Positions 50,501-59,063 are shown, counted from the stretch's first letter. The stretch is 59,971 nucleotides of DNA from UBA1731 sp963653155 (GCA_963653155.1 CAVJWR010000003.1:1-59971); one strand, 5' to 3'. Notes: a model not told the origin generated them from the sequence alone. A program made the numbers and translations.

Positions 50501-53500
50501 TGGACATGGCGCGTCGCGTGGCCTTCTGGCGTGCCTACGATGCGCATCGGCGAGACGCTTACGACCGCCGCGAACGGACTGCCTGAAATGTGGAACGCAA
50601 AGTCGATGGCCGTCGTATGGCCGCAGGGCGATGCGGACACTGTGAAGCTCTGGGATCCGACCGTTGCGCGAGAGTCCGGCAAGACCGGGTACGCGACGGT
50701 TGCGGAGATGCTTGCGTACTTCGGATTCTCGGTGGAAGAGGGGAACGTGACGCTTCGTGCGGGGAAGTACACGTTCAAGGACTTGCCGCCGTCCATCGGC
50801 GACCGCTTCTATGCGGATGTGAGCAAGCCTGTCGAAAGTTGCGTGACGCTCATCGGAAAGCAGGAGACGAACGCCGGCGGCACGATCCTATGGCCGAATG
50901 TAGGCAATGCGGACGAGATCGCCGCGCTGAAGGGACTTTTGCCGGAAGGGCAGCCGAGGGATCGACAGACCGCCTGGAATCGCGTGATTGACGGGCTCGG
51001 GCTGGAATCTCCCATACTCCCGACAACTGTTGCGGGATCCAATGACCCAAAAGTCACGTATGTGCCGCGAGACCACTATGCGCTTACGGCAATGGGAGCT
51101 ACTGGCTTTGTCACGGTCGTCGAGAATGACGCACCGGTCGGAAGCGGCACGAACCGACTTGGCGTGTCCGAAGGCGATGCCATCTCCATGCATGTCTTCG
51201 CAGTCACGAACCGTTACTATGCGGGACGCGTGGTAGCGCGGGAGGATCCGCTCAACCTCCTTTCGCAGCAGCTCTCGATCCTATACACGGAGTCCTTTGC
51301 CGGACAGGCCGATGATTATGAGTTCGAGTGGAAGAAGGCGACTCCGCTCGCTTCCGGCGCAATGCCTACGGACTATACTAACGCCTATGCCCGCGTGTTC
51401 GCCGACGAGGGGGATGCGCAAGGCCTTACGCGCTTCACGCTTGGCGGGCAGGGAGACACGCTCGCGAACCTCGTAAATACATTCTACGTGATGCGCTACC
51501 GGGCCGTGGGCGGCGCGGCGAAGGCGACGATGGGCGACGAATGGAGCGACTGGTGTGGGCCAACGCTTGCCGAGGGGTGGATCCAGCGCGTGGTGAACAA
51601 TGTGACGCCGTTCACCCAGCGGATGACCGACCTCTACGAGAACCGGGCCGAGACTGCCTCTTCGATGATTCAGGCGGCTGGCGGACCGTACATGGGGGAT
51701 GTCGCACTCAATCAGGATAACCTTGCGTCAGTCGGACTCATCCAGCTCTACCAGACGCTTCTCAACAAGGCGGAGTCCATGTCCATCGCCTCCGGAGCTG
51801 CGCAGGGGGTAAATGACGCTGAGGTGAACAAGCAACTGCTTCTCGCGGTGGAACGCCTTGCCGACATGTACACGCTTCTCGGCAACGATGCCTATGCGGA
51901 TGCGCTCAACCCTACGATCGGGTTCGGCACCACTTGGGGCGGGACTGCCCCCGGAATGCTCCAGATAGACTATGGCGCGGCGTCTCCCGGACTGTTCTGC
52001 TTTGACAACCAGGTGCCGACTCTCCTTGATGAGGAGCTTGCGCTTCTCCGTGGACGCACCGGCGCGAACAATCCCTCCGTCCAGACTGCCCCGTTCTACA
52101 ATCGCCTCGTCTGGAACTTTACGCGGGGAATCACGGCCGGCGAGGTCGCATATGCCGTGAACTACAACATCAATTCGTCTAACGGTGACGCAAAGATTGA
52201 CGAGGACGATGCCGCGCTTCAGTATCCGCAGGGGCATGGCGATGCCTGGGGCCACTACCTGAGCGCACTTTCGTGCTACTATAGGCTTCTCAGAAACCCC
52301 AATTTCACATGGCCCGTATCGCAGTCGCAGATGCTCGTGGCGGATTCCATCGTCGATGTGGACTACTATGACGAGGAACGCTTTGCGGAGATAGCGAACA
52401 AGCTTGCGGTCACGGCGGCGGATGTTGCGGACCGCACGGCTCGCAAGGCTTGGCGCGACAATGGCGGAGCAAATGGCGCGGGCTATCTTGATGATGATGT
52501 GGAACGCAATTTCGGCTACGGCGAATGGGCGACACGCGGTGCGATAGGGGCTGTCGCGAATTGGATGGTCGCAAATGCCATCCTGCCGGAGGCCGAGACC
52601 CCGGATGCCTACAGCCGTCTCGTCTTTGGACCGGAGACATCCCTTTCTAACACGAACCTGTCGCTTTCGGCGGCGGCCGATCTGGCGCATGGATGGACGT
52701 TTGAGTTCCAGGTCGCATCACCTACGAATGTCACGTGTCTCGGCGCTGGCCCCGTGCTTACGCTTGCCGGTGCGGTGCCGGACGATGGACTTCCCGTAGG
52801 GAAGCCGATGACGGCAAATGACGATACCACGGTCGGTGTCTTCCAGCTGTGCTCTACAGGTGATGGCAAGGCGACTGTCTTTGCCGCAAACCTCACGTAC
52901 TATGTAGAGGCGGTCACGAACTACATAACCGTCGCAGAGACAAACGCCAATGGCACAGTCGAGATGACGCCGAATGTCGAGCAGGTGTCGTATGTTGTCC
53001 GTTCTGACGAAAAGATATTTGTCGATGATGAGTCCGTTCCATTGCCTGGCGGCTCTCTTGTGGCGCTTGACCGCACGGTTTCCGGCATGACGACCCTGCG
53101 TGTACTGGACGAAGACGGGAATTCCCTGGCCAGGGTTGACCTTGGAAACGAGATACGCTGTGAACGGCCTTCAGCAATGTTCGGAGGCGGCTTCACGGGT
53201 TCCATTGGCGAGATTCGCGGGTGGAGCGTGTCGCGTAGCGACGGCGAACTGCATGCGGCGCGCGCCTATGTGAACCCACGCGAGCCAACCCTGTCGTTCT
53301 ATACGAGATGCGTCGCGCAGAGAACGACGGATACGACGCTCGCGGACGAGACCCCGGGCGGTGACCGTCCGTGGGAAGTGTGGAACCCGCAATGGGCGAA
53401 GGTTCCAGAATCTGGGATGTCCCTTGCCTTCTCCGATGACGGCCTGATCCGCATCGACCGAGACTCGGTGTCCGACCTGGCGACCATCCCCGAATCGGTG

Positions 53501-55942
53501 GATGCGATCCAGAAGACCCTCGACCGGCTCGATGCCGGCCTTAATCCCCTAGGACTTTCCGATGCGGCCACGCCGTTCGACATTGCGTCGTCAGGTGTGG
53601 CAGAAGGGACGTCTACCCATTTCGAGCAGATCGCCGCCCGTGCGGAAACGGCCCTCGGCAATGCCGCAAAGCTTCTGAATCGCGCACAGGAGGCATCTAC
53701 TTACATGCGCCAGATCCAGAATGCGACGTCGGACGAGGAAGAGCTTGCCGCAACGAGCGAAACGGACTACGAGTCTCAGCTTATCGCGATATACGGTACG
53801 CCATATTCGGGAGACATCGGTCCGGGCAAGATGTACGATCAGGGCTATGCGGGACCGGACCTCTACCACTACATGTACATGGATCTTTCCGGTTACGGCC
53901 TGACGAGCCTCGACGACATTTCGGCGAAGTATGTGGTTGCGTACGACGATACGGACGGCAATGCCCGCTGGAGCTACGATTCCATGGCGGAGTATGCGAA
54001 AGGGGATGGCAACGCATCCAAGAAGAGCCTTGTGTACTACATATCGGCGAATGGCCTCGTCGTGAAGCCGGATGGCATTACGGGGTCGCGCTCGACATCT
54101 GGACGGATTCAGCAGGCCTATTCGGACTACCTCCTTGCCTATGTGGACGCGAAGAATGCGGCCGCCGCCTACACCCGGGCAACGGAACTTCTCGGAATGT
54201 CGTACGACACCATTGACACTACGCTCTCGATGTACAACGACCTTTACGGGGCCGCTGCGGCCCTGTGTGCGGCAACGATTGCGAACGACGTCCAGACGCT
54301 CATCACCGGAAACGCCATCAACGCGCTGAACATGGTGAAGGAGATATCCGACACCGGCTACCGGTTTGCCCGGAACTCCGCGCCGTCCGTCCTTGTCGCA
54401 GGCCTTTCGGTCGGCTTCTCGCCACAGTACGCCGTAGATCTTGTCGCGGGCAACGCAAACATAGTCGTGAGCAACACGGTCGGCGCGGCTGTGCTGGCCC
54501 TGCAGACCGTCCAGACGCTCGCCGACTTCTCAGTAAAGCAGTTCGCGAACGCCAAGGAGGGTTTTGCAATAACCGCCGACTGGAACGATGCGCGGAATGC
54601 GGCGTGGGACGGGCTTTACGACGCCGTGATGCAGGTGAAGTCCTCCGCCAGCACCCTGCAGACTGCCATCGCGAGGATGAATGCCACAGTCGCGGCTTTT
54701 GATACGATTGTCGCCGAAGGCGACAGGCTTCAGGCGTTGCGCGCCTCGGAGCGGGCGAAGCGCGTGAACCGCATCGTGAAACTCCGCTACAACGACATGT
54801 TCTTCCGTCGCATGCAGGATGCAGCGCTGTCGCGCTACTCCACTGCGTTCGACTTCGCCCAAAGGCAGGTGTTCATAGCGGCTCAGGCCTACGACTACGA
54901 GACGGCCCAGCTGTCGGCAGATAGAGACGCCGGCGATGCCTTCAAGGCCGAGATCGTAGGTGCCAGAGCCATCGGCACTTTCGGTTCGGACGGCAAGCCT
55001 CAGGCTGGTCTTGCGTATGGAGATCCCGGCCTTTCGGATATCCTCGCCAGGATGGAGACGAACTATCAGGTGCTGAAGCCTCGCCTCGGCATCAACAATC
55101 CCGACGCAAACGCGACATGGTTCTCTCTCCGGCATGAGCTGTTCCGCATCGGTCGTTCGGAGTCCTCGCTTTCCGACTGGCAGAGGGAACTTGAGAAACA
55201 TGTCGTGGATGATCTTCGCGACGTGCCGGAATACGTGCGTTTCTGCCAGCCGATAGCCTCTTCGGATGGCGTTGTCGTGCGAGAGCCTGCGCTTGTGATT
55301 CCGTTCGAGACGACGATAGACTTCGGGAAAAACCTTTTCGGACGCGATCTCGTGGCTGGCGACCATGCCCTCGACTCATCATACTATGCAACGAAGATAA
55401 GGTCTGCGGGAGTGAAGTTCGAAGGATACAACGCACCGCTCGTCGCGGGTGCCCCGGATGCGCTTGCTGCTACGCCTGTGGTGTACCTCGTCCCGGTAGG
55501 CACCGATCGTATGCGCGTTCCGGGCGATTTGACTGGGCTTGTCATTGATCGCCCTGTCGTCGATCAGGTGATACCCGTACCGTATGCGATTGGCTCCACT
55601 GCGCTTGACGACATAGACTTTGCGTCGCTTGCCGGCGGATACGCAGGCGTTGCGGAGCCAGGGGCGAAAATCCGCAGATATCCGTCATTCAGGGCGATGA
55701 CAGGGGCGGCGGACGATGCGGACCGCGCCAACACGAGACTCATCGGACGCTCGGCATGGAATACGAGGTGGCTGCTGATCATCCCTGCGGGGCAGATGCT
55801 CGGCGGCACTTCCGAAAACCGCAAGGCCGCGCTCGACATCTTCATCCATGGCGCGGATACCGACCATGACGGATGCCTTGACGTTTCGCCCGTCACCGAC
55901 ATCCAGCTTGGACTCAAGACCTACTCGCATTCGGGGAACTGA
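47519..55942 (+). CDS. Giant secreted protein (2807 aa) with LamG-like, helical and C-terminal beta regions
   Basis: 2807 aa, unbroken. Signal peptide MRRLISCVLTALSVPLCGLA. By approximate residue: 20-570 beta-rich repeats of unknown type; 575-750 a LamG jellyroll (GGAISFWAHAEELTASGRIL, WHKIVFSFG, DDVAVWARTF); 820-1290 beta-rich, starting GYNPNEEHAFI; 1355-1690 helical, including LAVERLADMYTLLGNDAYAD; 1700-1920 a second jellyroll-like domain (GWTFEFQVASP, GSIGEIRGWSVS); 1990-2570 long Ala-rich helices, probably coiled; 2580-2807 a beta domain ending DTDHDGCLDVSP. No transmembrane or PEP-CTERM anchor. ATG 47519 starts the signal peptide; GTG 47498 is an alternative overlapping the previous stop. 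Likely an adhesin, scaffold or surface fibre; inference only. Confidence 0.8.
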   Translation: MRRLISCVLTALSVPLCGLADDSPSYMLSTPTAPIIRITQNESENEWLASNRAFSAAACWTAAPDGTVAVSSATIAGNPAVCLEDCEAGFAFERVKPELWLGDRLIAPAGTDWTKTYEAFLENMDGQSFFIFDPKGEVVYAQAGGTHSFTWVLADGTRQTRNYIVASVCEGRPYRMFWTDSPYNAPPVNMSGRYIRLFGPDEIIKPVYGTQVVDQNGQRITNSNVIVSGVFLDSASSFLYARGKVTGQFIVAFYDSGTYDTLQRVQVVEVGQPDVNYMKGYIGEKIEPYGTGYDTTGLYPSPVTLGSDANDTSGAYYYQHKGTYSYSPKNNWLYPLRPTTGEAWRLDVYWMETDPHGITWPFERCNYDCSWNTNKMSTLIAGAPVKLPKDYAVTLGSFQEPEGHARAPEGDIFKTQGEGFSLLKLSGQDNVWFVPVRTIERTDTNFFTLAESEWFVGEELRPRGGSVLGTANGYSPVIDQSVPGLLNIAESGDNYNPNLYYDWTAESNDLASVIYAVNTVPADEKPLEVWWSSTVQQEGMPSPISFPSLAQRYRIEWPACDQVPQIVLASQQGGAGTTRYETGASAYLDGSAAELELPDAYAFHSTGGAISFWAHAEELTASGRILTLGSGANSPMGLEVRADFDIASRTVSYVLTLTDDDGASATLATTSLSTSAWHKIVFSFGASNVMAFADGEYVASTNVARASFGGFLTGNRIGGGNAAVGMEVDDVAVWARTFDAAAVSNGLYSAISGNEDALTFAFTFEGNDLEPTFGGDSRTATDMVSGRTFAVTDVLRSTPGAPILGTGVFSSDTRPVIYRQPDPDKTGYNPNEEHAFIASGAGGYYAWALRCDLNTSDTSKPFVLVEYVDGGRAAMRGFSVLLTNELFTALAADMDAGHTLPGPHPIDLFDDPWCPSDYWDSVSGQTYASAFRDRKGQVWARSAGTIPIRMYYRNQDGFDYPSLSEPPPINTEVPWLSELDHEPSAHLLSNPPAVWTWRVAWPSGVPTMRIGETLTTAANGLPEMWNAKSMAVVWPQGDADTVKLWDPTVARESGKTGYATVAEMLAYFGFSVEEGNVTLRAGKYTFKDLPPSIGDRFYADVSKPVESCVTLIGKQETNAGGTILWPNVGNADEIAALKGLLPEGQPRDRQTAWNRVIDGLGLESPILPTTVAGSNDPKVTYVPRDHYALTAMGATGFVTVVENDAPVGSGTNRLGVSEGDAISMHVFAVTNRYYAGRVVAREDPLNLLSQQLSILYTESFAGQADDYEFEWKKATPLASGAMPTDYTNAYARVFADEGDAQGLTRFTLGGQGDTLANLVNTFYVMRYRAVGGAAKATMGDEWSDWCGPTLAEGWIQRVVNNVTPFTQRMTDLYENRAETASSMIQAAGGPYMGDVALNQDNLASVGLIQLYQTLLNKAESMSIASGAAQGVNDAEVNKQLLLAVERLADMYTLLGNDAYADALNPTIGFGTTWGGTAPGMLQIDYGAASPGLFCFDNQVPTLLDEELALLRGRTGANNPSVQTAPFYNRLVWNFTRGITAGEVAYAVNYNINSSNGDAKIDEDDAALQYPQGHGDAWGHYLSALSCYYRLLRNPNFTWPVSQSQMLVADSIVDVDYYDEERFAEIANKLAVTAADVADRTARKAWRDNGGANGAGYLDDDVERNFGYGEWATRGAIGAVANWMVANAILPEAETPDAYSRLVFGPETSLSNTNLSLSAAADLAHGWTFEFQVASPTNVTCLGAGPVLTLAGAVPDDGLPVGKPMTANDDTTVGVFQLCSTGDGKATVFAANLTYYVEAVTNYITVAETNANGTVEMTPNVEQVSYVVRSDEKIFVDDESVPLPGGSLVALDRTVSGMTTLRVLDEDGNSLARVDLGNEIRCERPSAMFGGGFTGSIGEIRGWSVSRSDGELHAARAYVNPREPTLSFYTRCVAQRTTDTTLADETPGGDRPWEVWNPQWAKVPESGMSLAFSDDGLIRIDRDSVSDLATIPESVDAIQKTLDRLDAGLNPLGLSDAATPFDIASSGVAEGTSTHFEQIAARAETALGNAAKLLNRAQEASTYMRQIQNATSDEEELAATSETDYESQLIAIYGTPYSGDIGPGKMYDQGYAGPDLYHYMYMDLSGYGLTSLDDISAKYVVAYDDTDGNARWSYDSMAEYAKGDGNASKKSLVYYISANGLVVKPDGITGSRSTSGRIQQAYSDYLLAYVDAKNAAAAYTRATELLGMSYDTIDTTLSMYNDLYGAAAALCAATIANDVQTLITGNAINALNMVKEISDTGYRFARNSAPSVLVAGLSVGFSPQYAVDLVAGNANIVVSNTVGAAVLALQTVQTLADFSVKQFANAKEGFAITADWNDARNAAWDGLYDAVMQVKSSASTLQTAIARMNATVAAFDTIVAEGDRLQALRASERAKRVNRIVKLRYNDMFFRRMQDAALSRYSTAFDFAQRQVFIAAQAYDYETAQLSADRDAGDAFKAEIVGARAIGTFGSDGKPQAGLAYGDPGLSDILARMETNYQVLKPRLGINNPDANATWFSLRHELFRIGRSESSLSDWQRELEKHVVDDLRDVPEYVRFCQPIASSDGVVVREPALVIPFETTIDFGKNLFGRDLVAGDHALDSSYYATKIRSAGVKFEGYNAPLVAGAPDALAATPVVYLVPVGTDRMRVPGDLTGLVIDRPVVDQVIPVPYAIGSTALDDIDFASLAGGYAGVAEPGAKIRRYPSFRAMTGAADDADRANTRLIGRSAWNTRWLLIIPAGQMLGGTSENRKAALDIFIHGADTDHDGCLDVSPVTDIQLGLKTYSHSGN

Positions 55943-55944
55943 CC

Positions 55945-56790
55945 ATGAAAATCGTGTTCTGCATTGTTGGGATCATTGTGACAATGGCCGCGCTTGCGGC
56001 GGCTCCAACGGTGTCTTTGCCGCCATTCGTGTACACTGGCCGCATCACGGACTATTCCGGCGCCGGACTTGACGGCACTGCGAATGGCGCGGAGATTCGC
56101 GCCCGCAAGAACGGAAAACTCATAGCCCGTGCGCCGATAGTGGCATCGTCCGGCGACAGTTCGGCTAACTACACGCTGGCGATACCCATGGCATCTGCCG
56201 AGACTGCTGGATCGGCGGTGAAGGGCGATGAGCTTACGTTTGAGATTGATGCTAATACAGGCGACCCGAACGGCGTATACACGGCGACAAACACGTTCCT
56301 CGCGGTCGGAAATCCAGGACGTGTTGTGCGTGTGGACGTATGCGCCGCGACGTGCACCAACCCATATGGCGTGGCAGACCAGTACCTAAAAGACCTTGAG
56401 GCTTGGTGGTACGAAAATGAGACGGAGCCGTTCGTCTACGATCCCAAGGCCGACTGGGATGGCGATGGCGTCTCGAACTATGACGAATACCTTGCGGGAA
56501 CAGACCCGCTCAACGGAGAGGATGCGGGATTGCGTATACTCACATGGCAAACCGTCGCCGGGAATCCTGATATGATGGAGGCGACGTTCCTGCCGGGCCG
56601 CAATCGCGTCTATTCGGCAGAGCGCAGTGCGCAGGGTGGCGTGTTCGAGACCACGCAGCACGCGGAGGTGCCAGATGCGAACGTCCCGCGTAAATCGTAT
56701 CTCTCAGTCGGCAACGAAGATCCGGAAATACGTGCGATATACCTGTTCCGCGATGGCGCATCCTCCCTGTTCCGTCTGCGGCTGGAGTAG
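55945..56790 (+). CDS. Secreted protein with thrombospondin type 3 / EF-hand-like calcium repeat
   Basis: 281 aa. Signal peptide MKIVFCIVGIIVTMAALAAA. A beta domain (FVYTGRITDYSGAGLDGTAN, LTFEIDANTGDPNGVYTATN) is followed by ADWDGDGVSNYDEYLAGTDP (about residues 171-190), a textbook TSP3-type calcium loop, and a final beta domain that ends LFRLRLE. The opening resembles the start of the collar protein's beta domain. Two nt separate it from the giant gene. It may be a calcium-dependent partner, cap or linker of the giant protein; unproven. Confidence 0.75.
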   Translation: MKIVFCIVGIIVTMAALAAAPTVSLPPFVYTGRITDYSGAGLDGTANGAEIRARKNGKLIARAPIVASSGDSSANYTLAIPMASAETAGSAVKGDELTFEIDANTGDPNGVYTATNTFLAVGNPGRVVRVDVCAATCTNPYGVADQYLKDLEAWWYENETEPFVYDPKADWDGDGVSNYDEYLAGTDPLNGEDAGLRILTWQTVAGNPDMMEATFLPGRNRVYSAERSAQGGVFETTQHAEVPDANVPRKSYLSVGNEDPEIRAIYLFRDGASSLFRLRLE

Positions 56791-56824
56791 AGGGTGTGTT
56801 TCAGGTTTTGGCAGGGCGATGGAA

Positions 56825-57086
56825 GATTTACGATTGCATTTAAGAATTTATCGATTTTGAAATTTGGTGTGGCGATTTCGATGAAATCGCCACACGCCAC
56901 GGGAGGGTCGCAGTCCTCTGCGACCGAAAACGGGAGGGGCGCACTTGTTGCGACCGAAATGAACGCGGTTGCAACCTACCCACTACCATCTACCCACTAC
57001 CAACTAAAACCTCTACACTTCTACACGGCCATTCTTTAAATCATCAAATATTTAAATCCCCAAATGCAATCGAAAAATCGTAAATC
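56825..57086 (+). repeat. Intergenic palindromic repeat cluster, left copy
   Basis: This 303-nt gene-free stretch (56791-57093) is built of repeats. Bounded by GATTTACGATTGCATTT (56825-56841) and its inverted, interrupted partner (57062-57086). Inside: a perfect 13-bp-arm palindrome with loop GAT (56867-56895, core GGCGATTTC/GAAATCGCC); GGTCGCAG/CTGCGACC with loop TCCT (56906-56925); a related GGGAGGGGCGC...GCGACCG unit (56932-56956); a 14-bp tandem CTACCCACTACCAN (56976-57003); and a 19-bp block at 57012-57030 found inverted at 58752-58770. Bases 56871-56930 match 58881-58940 with two differences. No coding potential is credible here. Confidence 0.8.
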
Positions 57087-57093
57087 CCCAACC

Positions 57094-57870
57094 TCACGGC
57101 ACAATCTTCAGCCCGTTCACCGGACCGCGCTCCCTCTCTGAATGCACCTTCTCCCACACTGCCTTCTGGATATCGTTCGTCGGCGGCGGAGCGATGCCCA
57201 TCCTGCACGCCTGCCTGTAGGACGTCACCCGACTGGGATGCACACCTGCTTTCGCCATTCCGCGAATGACGCCCATCATCACGTACGCCTCGTCCCCGAT
57301 GCCCTCGCTTGCGTCAAGCTCCTTTAGTGAAGTGACCGTCTTGAGAGAACTGTTGGGCGAATCGCTTTCCGCCCCTCCGCTCGCAAGCATGGCCACGCGC
57401 CCCACTACCTTGCCGGTGCGCCTAGTCAGCAGAGCTGGGGAAGGGGCATCCGTCGCCAATGCCGCGACGTTGACGAGTCCGCACCGCGTCTCAATCGAGA
57501 CGAGGGACATTGGAAGGGATGGATCGTCCACGACCGCAATCACGGCCCCCGCGCCCATGTCGTGCGCCAGAGTTTTCATGGACGCAATGTGGAATGCGTT
57601 TGTCGCCTGGGTTGCCCTTGTCGGGATGTTGAATCCCGAAAACGTCTCTTCGAATTTCTTTGCGAGCTTCGCGAAGTCGGCCCGGGACTGGTAGTCCACA
57701 AGCTGCACAAATCCTGATGCGGGTATGGTGAATGGCCCGCCTGTCCGGCGCATCATGGCTTCCCGCCTGACCGCGCGTTCGGCGTCCGTCATGGGCCGTT
57801 TACCGTTGTTCGCCGCATCCGCCACGACGGATAGTGCGATGCAAATGAATGCGATGATTGTGTGCTTCAT
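57094..57870 (-). CDS. Secreted protein of unknown function
   Basis: 258 aa from ATG at 57868-57870. Signal peptide MKHTIIAFICIALSVVADAA. The body is alpha/beta with MTDAERAVRREAMMRRTGG near the mature N-terminus, then FVQLVDYQSRADFAKLAKKF and GAGAVIAVVDDPSLPMSLVSIE; no catalytic motif or known family is recognised. It lies one base from the upstream minus-strand gene at 57872 and is probably co-transcribed with it. The pair is bracketed by inverted repeats, which suggests an acquired or rearranged cassette. Confidence 0.65.
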   Translation of the reverse strand: MKHTIIAFICIALSVVADAANNGKRPMTDAERAVRREAMMRRTGGPFTIPASGFVQLVDYQSRADFAKLAKKFEETFSGFNIPTRATQATNAFHIASMKTLAHDMGAGAVIAVVDDPSLPMSLVSIETRCGLVNVAALATDAPSPALLTRRTGKVVGRVAMLASGGAESDSPNSSLKTVTSLKELDASEGIGDEAYVMMGVIRGMAKAGVHPSRVTSYRQACRMGIAPPPTNDIQKAVWEKVHSERERGPVNGLKIVP

Positions 57871-57871
57871 G

Positions 57872-58711
57872 CTATTCTTCTATTCCAAGATATTCCTTCT
57901 GCCGTCTGGTCAGCGTGAGCCGCTTGATTCCCTTGTCGTCAAGACGCTTCTGTATCGTGTTGTAGAATTCGCGCGCGACCTCTGGCGGATCGGTCTTCAT
58001 GGACTTCATCTGGAGTTCCCGGCACAGGTTCCTTTCGTTGAATGCGGAATCGAGCACGTTTACATAATGCTGGATGAAACCCTCTACTGTTCCGCCCTCG
58101 TCAAGAAACTCCTTGAGTGCCGCCTTGACTTGGTTGACTATTTTCTTGGCGTCTTTCGCCTCTTCGCTGTCGCTTTCCTTCGTCTCGGTGATGGATTCGA
58201 TTGCCGCCTTAAGCTGTTTCTCGTCTACGATGGGTATTGGCGGCAGCATCGGCGGCATATCCCCGACCTCCACGCTGAATACCGAGTATATGATCTGCTC
58301 AAGCGGGCTGTCGAGAAGGGGCCTCTTTGCAACGATATGGTGTCGGTCGTACAGCGGATCCTTCGCCCGTTCCTCCGCCTCAATCTCTTCCGGCGTCTTC
58401 TGCGGTTCCGCCATTTGCGTAGCGACGGCGCCCTCGCCGTCGTGAGAGCGGCTATCCCCACCCGCCGCCTTGGGAGGGGCGCGGTCCACCGCGACCGCGG
58501 CGTTGTCCCCAGCCGCCGTACCCGTGGCGATGGCGCCCTCGTCATCGTGCGAATCCCCGCCGCAGAATCGCACGAGGATGATGGTGGACACTGCGACCAC
58601 ACCCAGCAAGGCGACAATGGCAACTGCGGCAAGACGGCGCTTGCCGCGCAAGACTTTGTCGGCGTTGGGCTTGGCGGTCTTTCCGCCTCTCTGTGGCTGG
58701 TTCCAGTTCAT
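57872..58711 (-). CDS. Single-pass membrane protein of unknown function with in-frame palindromic repeats
   Basis: 279 aa from the ATG at 58709-58711. A basic cytoplasmic start (QPQRGGKTAKPNADKVLRGKRR) leads to one membrane helix (LAAVAIVALLGVVAVSTIIL), then a low-complexity linker (about residues 50-100) with two near-copies, GDSHDDEGAIAT and GDSRSHDGEGAVAT, and a charged helical domain (EAKDAKKIVNQVKAALKEFLDEGG) probably in the periplasm. The linker is encoded by palindromes related to the flanking intergenic repeats. Not recognised as a family. Co-directional with the secreted protein downstream. Confidence 0.65.
   Translation of the reverse strand: MNWNQPQRGGKTAKPNADKVLRGKRRLAAVAIVALLGVVAVSTIILVRFCGGDSHDDEGAIATGTAAGDNAAVAVDRAPPKAAGGDSRSHDGEGAVATQMAEPQKTPEEIEAEERAKDPLYDRHHIVAKRPLLDSPLEQIIYSVFSVEVGDMPPMLPPIPIVDEKQLKAAIESITETKESDSEEAKDAKKIVNQVKAALKEFLDEGGTVEGFIQHYVNVLDSAFNERNLCRELQMKSMKTDPPEVAREFYNTIQKRLDDKGIKRLTLTRRQKEYLGIEE
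58423..58547 (-). repeat. Palindromic repeats inside a coding region
   Basis: 58423-58442: CGACGGCG, loop CCCT, CGCCGTCG (perfect 8-bp arms). 58472-58500: a GGGAGGGGCGC...GCGACCG unit with arms CGCGGTC/GACCGCG, same frame elements as the intergenic units. 58526-58547: a diverged version of the first palindrome. They encode the linker of the minus-strand gene at 57872. Confidence 0.7.
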
Positions 58712-59063
58712 AGGTTAGTGGGTAGTTGATAGATGGTAGTGGGTAGGCTATGGCCGTGTAGAAGTGTAGAAGATGTAGGCTTTAGTGGATAGTTGGTAGT
58801 GTTTTTTCTTTGACAGAATTTATAGGATTCGTGAGTGGGAGGGTCGCAATTTGTTGCGGCCGAATTCCCCGCCTTGGTAGGGCGATTTCGATGAAATCGC
58901 CGCACGGCACGGGAGGGTCGCAGTCCTCTGCGACCGAAAATCCCACCATGGGCGCATTTCCGCGAAATGCGCAATGCGCATCGGCGCTTGGGACAACCGA
59001 CCTCCCTCTTGGCGGCGATTTCATCGAAATCGCCCTACCAAATTTCAAATGCAATCGTAAATC
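58712..59063 (+). repeat. Intergenic palindromic repeat cluster, right copy
   Basis: Most of the 540-nt gene-free stretch 58712-59251. 58721-58748 is an exact 28-bp inverted copy of 59164-59191; 58752-58770 is inverted to 57012-57030. Then GGGAGGGTCGC-type units at 58837-58864 and 58911-58940; core palindromes GGCGATTTC/GAAATCGCC at 58881-58901 (loop GAT) and 59014-59034 (loop ATC); GCGCATTTC, loop CGC, GAAATGCGC at 58952-58972; and AAATGCAATCGTAAATC at 59047-59063, the exact reverse complement of the 56825 end motif. Apparent short ORFs here are read-throughs of the repeats. Confidence 0.8.

Noticed and set aside
56867..59034. CRISPR array
   Set aside because: The repeats are palindromes of several kinds with irregular spacing and no unique spacers of constant length; no cas genes are present.
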